DNA from: Podarcis raffonei
Lineage: Eukaryota; Chordata; Lepidosauria; Squamata; Lacertidae
Length of the DNA: 64,000 nt
Direction: 5' to 3'
NCBI RefSeq assembly: GCF_027172205.1
Contig: NC_070617.1
Coordinates: 255,501 to 319,500, forward strand
Program-made: the position numbers and the translations under genes
Shown here: piece after piece, positions 62,701 through 64,000 of the stretch
Position numbering within the stretch: the stretch's first letter is position 1
Layout: the number at the start of each line of letters is the position of its first letter
Notes under the pieces: model-generated
Seen by the model: only the letters and a program-made list of their open reading frames with translations
Databases searched by the model: none
What the model was told of the DNA's origin: nothing

Positions 62701-64000
62701 GCCTGCGGGAATTGAAGCTCAAGAGCAGGAACTCTGTACTTTCTAGCCACTGGCATTCAGAAGACTGTGGGGCCAGAGTGGGGCCCTTGTGGCCAGGAGC
62801 CCCGGGCAGCCGTCTCCTGCATGAATTTGTCCGACCCCCTTTTAAAGGTGGTTCTGTCAAGGGCAGAAAACTTTAGGGCTGCCACGTGTCCTGAATTTCC
62901 CAGGCATGACTGGGATTTCAAAGGTGGAATTGACGTCCAGAGGAAATTCCCAAAAGGGGACGCTTCGGCCTGGACGTTAGACAAGTCAATCGAAAAACCG
63001 CAGGTTTTTTTGGTGTCTTTGTAAAAAACAACACCAGGACAATGTTGGGATCTCCTGGTTTTTATTCTGTGAAATATGGCAACCCTAGAACTTGGGTTCC
63101 TCACTTCTAAAAAATTTAGCAGGGACAATTAGAATAAGATCTTTATTTGATTCTTGATATAAACCTCCAGAATGTATTTTGTATAGTGACGTTTTTACCT
63201 CTATCTTCGGTACATTTTATTTTATTGCTATGGTCAGGGGCTGATGCAAAGAAAGATTCTTCTTCTTCATTTCTGCCTCTCGCTTGAAGAGGACATGCTG
63301 CCCAGACAGAGCCAGGCTGCCCACGTGTTGCTGCTGTTGTGATTTACCTGCCTTTTACTGGCACATTACGGGGGTCACACAATCCCTGTCCTGCACTGGC
63401 AAGGACTCCCTCTTTCCGTCTGCCAGCACCCACCCTGTGGAACTCCCTGCCTCTTGACAGCAGGCAGCTGCCTTCAACAGTGCTCATCGGGGCAACTTCT
63501 GAAAGCCTTTCTGCTTAGGCCAGAATTGTGCACACGTGTTTTTCCTTGACTGCCGATTCTGCCCCCCTGACCTTCCTCCTCCAGCTGAATGATGGCCGTC
63601 CGAGAGCCGAAGCCGTTCCAGGCCGTGCAGTTGTAGTGGGTCTGGAAGTCGCTCTCCATCACGTTGTTGATGGTCAAGGTGGAGAGGACGCCGTTCCCGG
63701 TGTTGCTCCTCTCCACAGTGTAGCGCTCCAGGGTGCCCGCCTCCAAAAACTTCTCCTTCCAGCTCCAAGCCTGAGAGAATCATAGGATGGCAGGGTTGGA
63801 AGGGGCCCCCAGGGGTCATCCAGCCCAACCCCTTGCCATGCAGGGATCTTTTGCCCAATGGGGGGCTCAAACCCACCACCCCGAGATTCAGAGCCTCCAG
63901 CTCTGCCCACTGAGCTCTCGATTTTGCCTACGGCACTGATCCGCCCAACTGCCAAGGAGGGACTCACCATCCGGTCAGGGAGAGGGGTGCTTCCGATGAA
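59272..64000 (-). CDS. KIRREL1: KIRREL1 (NEPH1), 3' part: Ig4 end to C-terminus
   Basis: Six coding exons read leftwards from the right edge: 64000-63968 (partial), 63770-63572, 62500-62393, 61058-60919, 60746-60669 and 59736-59272. All junctions keep frame and use AG/GT. They encode about 340 residues closely matching the C-terminal half of human KIRREL1: the end of Ig4, Ig5, one transmembrane helix, and a long cytoplasmic tail ending QTHV. The protein is a single-pass adhesion molecule that pairs with nephrin at the podocyte slit diaphragm and signals through its tail. Seen here: Ig5 with THYNCTAWN (Cys plus an NCT glycosylation site), helix [18 protein letters not shown] followed by RRRK, tyrosine motifs YYNV and YENY that fit the Grb2-type YxN pattern, and the THV PDZ ligand known to bind ZO-1. 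The 5' exons lie beyond the window. Confidence 0.95.
59870..60200 (-). repeat. L1-like 3' UTR fragment
   Basis: An AT-rich stretch starts with TTTATTTTATTTTATTG (a tail in the minus direction) and continues without coding signal. It resembles the region next to the L1 at 61095. Family call tentative. Confidence 0.45.
60295..60400 (-). repeat. CR1 LINE 3' end, antisense
   Basis: CATAGAATTGCAGCGCTGGAAG and ATCATCTAGTCCAACCCCCC. It lies in a KIRREL1 intron, same strand as the gene. Confidence 0.75.
60445..60635 (+). repeat. CR1 LINE 3' piece, sense
   Basis: GGAGGAGAGGGCTAATCATG, GGGGGCACATGGCTGGTCAC and GGAGGCTGGACTAGATGGGC. Confidence 0.65.
60669..60746 (-). CDS. KIRREL1: KIRREL1 cytoplasmic exon
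   Basis: It has 26 codons, [20 protein letters not shown] then EEYELK, phase 0 at both ends, with acceptor CCCCAG|CCG and donor AAG|GTAAGA. Confidence 0.94.
60919..61058 (-). CDS. KIRREL1: KIRREL1 juxtamembrane cytoplasmic exon
   Basis: It has 140 bases, [20 protein letters not shown] then [20 protein letters not shown] and MKAIYS. It begins with the last two bases of a Ser codon; donor TCG|GTGAGG. Confidence 0.94.
61095..61500 (-). mobile_element. L1 LINE 3' end in KIRREL1 intron
   Basis: The minus-strand frame 61455-61225 encodes [40 protein letters not shown], the same ORF2 C-terminal segment as at 4091-4300. It is 5'-truncated and inactive. The LTR inserted next to it. Confidence 0.75.
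61524..62046 (+). mobile_element. Solo LTR of an old retrovirus-like element, copy 2
   Basis: The unit begins TGTTAGAATTCCTGCTC, ends CTCCTGACA and is flanked by perfect 5-bp copies ATATC (61519-61523 and 62047-62051). It has an AATAAA signal near 61733. Without internal genes it is a solo LTR fossil in a KIRREL1 intron. A short L2 tail is inserted in it. The 5-bp duplication and TG...CA ends fit several LTR groups, so the family is left open. Confidence 0.8.
61918..62028 (-). repeat. L2-type 3' tail nested in the LTR
   Basis: (AAT)n, then ATACCCTGCCCTCCCCAGCC and CCGGGCTCAGGGCGGCTAAC, the same as the end of the L2 LINE at 14850-14930. Confidence 0.75.
62110..62375 (+). repeat. L2-type LINE fragment
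   Basis: ACCTATAAAGCCCTTTACAG, GGCCTTCTCGGTGGTGGCTG and TGTGGAACTCCCTCCCCAG are sense L2 ORF2 end pieces. It stops 18 bp short of the KIRREL1 transmembrane exon. Confidence 0.7.
62393..62500 (-). CDS. KIRREL1: KIRREL1 transmembrane exon
   Basis: It has 108 bases: [20 protein letters not shown] then [15 protein letters not shown]. Acceptor TTTGCAG|AA, donor GGAA|GTGAGT. Basic residues after the helix give the inside orientation of the tail. Confidence 0.95.
62620..62860 (-). repeat. CR1 LINE region, antisense
   Basis: GGCCAAAGGGGGTCCATCTC, TTCTCACAGTGACCAGC and CATGAATTTGTCCGACCCCC. Confidence 0.7.
62876..63085. mobile_element. Possible TA-flanked MITE (210 bp)
   Basis: The ends GGGCTGCCACGTGTCC and TGAAATATGGCAACCC form an imperfect inverted repeat, and TA lies on both sides (62874-62875, 63086-63087). 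No transposase. It lies in a KIRREL1 intron. Confidence 0.5.
63572..63770 (-). CDS. KIRREL1: KIRREL1 Ig5 exon
   Basis: It has 199 bases: [60 protein letters not shown]. The donor is G|GTCAGG, weaker than the GTGAG or GTAAG of its neighbours. The acceptor CTCAG lies directly against a CR1 end. Confidence 0.95.
63775..63850 (-). repeat. CR1 LINE 3' end at the KIRREL1 Ig5 acceptor
   Basis: On the minus strand it reads GGGTTGGGCTGGATGACCCC, TTCCAACCCTGCCATCCTATGATTC and then CTCAG|exon. The CR1 tail ends within a few bases of the acceptor AG. Confidence 0.8.
63851..63935 (-). repeat. tRNA-like SINE head or CR1-linked piece, antisense
   Basis: GGGGGCTCAAACCCACCACCC and CTGCCCACTGAGCTCTCG look like a tRNA B box and A box in reverse. 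The piece joins directly to the CR1 end. Confidence 0.4.
63968..64000 (-). CDS. KIRREL1: KIRREL1 Ig4 exon, 3' end (partial)
   Basis: It has 11 codons, [11 protein letters not shown], then the donor ATG|GTGAGTC. This matches human CFIGSTPPPDRI. The exon runs past the right edge. Confidence 0.9.

Noticed and set aside
1-64000. CRISPR arrays, bacterial operons, plasmid or phage features
   Set aside because: The split genes with GT-AG introns, LINE/SINE content and CpG islands are those of a vertebrate. Regularly spaced repeats here are microsatellites.

Overview
This window looks like squamate reptile DNA, most likely a lizard and probably from a gene-dense, GC-rich microchromosome. The repeats point that way: several BovB (RTE) LINE 3' ends, tRNA-derived SINEs whose tail resembles BovB (Sauria-SINE type), very many CR1 3' ends, L2-like and L1 LINE fragments, MIR-like SINEs, and short hAT and Tigger-type MITEs. 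No bacterial-style operon, CRISPR array or intact mobile element is present. The species is not resolved.

Three host genes can be read, all on the minus strand. (1) CRABP2: only coding exon 1 (1155-1224) is inside; the rest lies left of base 1. A GC-rich promoter and leader region with a (CTG)8 tract lies just to its right. (2) ISG20L2: complete, with three coding exons (41625-40876, 39949-39749, 37471-37361) joining to a 353-residue DEDDh exonuclease, under a CpG-island promoter at about 42.55-43.26 kb. (3) KIRREL1 (NEPH1): the 3' part, six coding exons from the right edge to the stop at 59272. They cover the end of Ig domain 4, Ig domain 5, the transmembrane helix and the cytoplasmic tail with its C-terminal THV PDZ ligand. 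The three products do not form a pathway: a retinoic-acid carrier, a nucleolar exonuclease of rRNA maturation, and a junctional adhesion protein.

Layout: 1-1154 CRABP2 intron 1; 1.15-1.8 kb CRABP2 exon 1 and promoter; 1.8-36.5 kb intergenic sequence filled with CR1, L2, MIR-like and tRNA-SINE fragments, two BovB 3' ends and microsatellites; 37.36-43.26 kb ISG20L2 and its promoter, with SINEs and MITEs in the introns; 43.3-56.2 kb a second repeat-rich gap with two more BovB copies, one old LTR and a few unique blocks that look regulatory; 56.2-59.27 kb probable KIRREL1 3' UTR or flank; 59.27-64.0 kb KIRREL1.

The main points for a second look are: a CR1 3' end that abuts, and seems to supply, the splice acceptor of the KIRREL1 Ig5 exon; a 418-bp element with long inverted repeats and a 4-bp TCAA duplication in ISG20L2 intron 2; a 135-bp near-palindromic hAT MITE with 8-bp duplications in three copies; BovB and a SINE family sharing a tail; and ISG20L2 next to KIRREL1 instead of METTL25B. 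I found no previously unknown protein-coding system.
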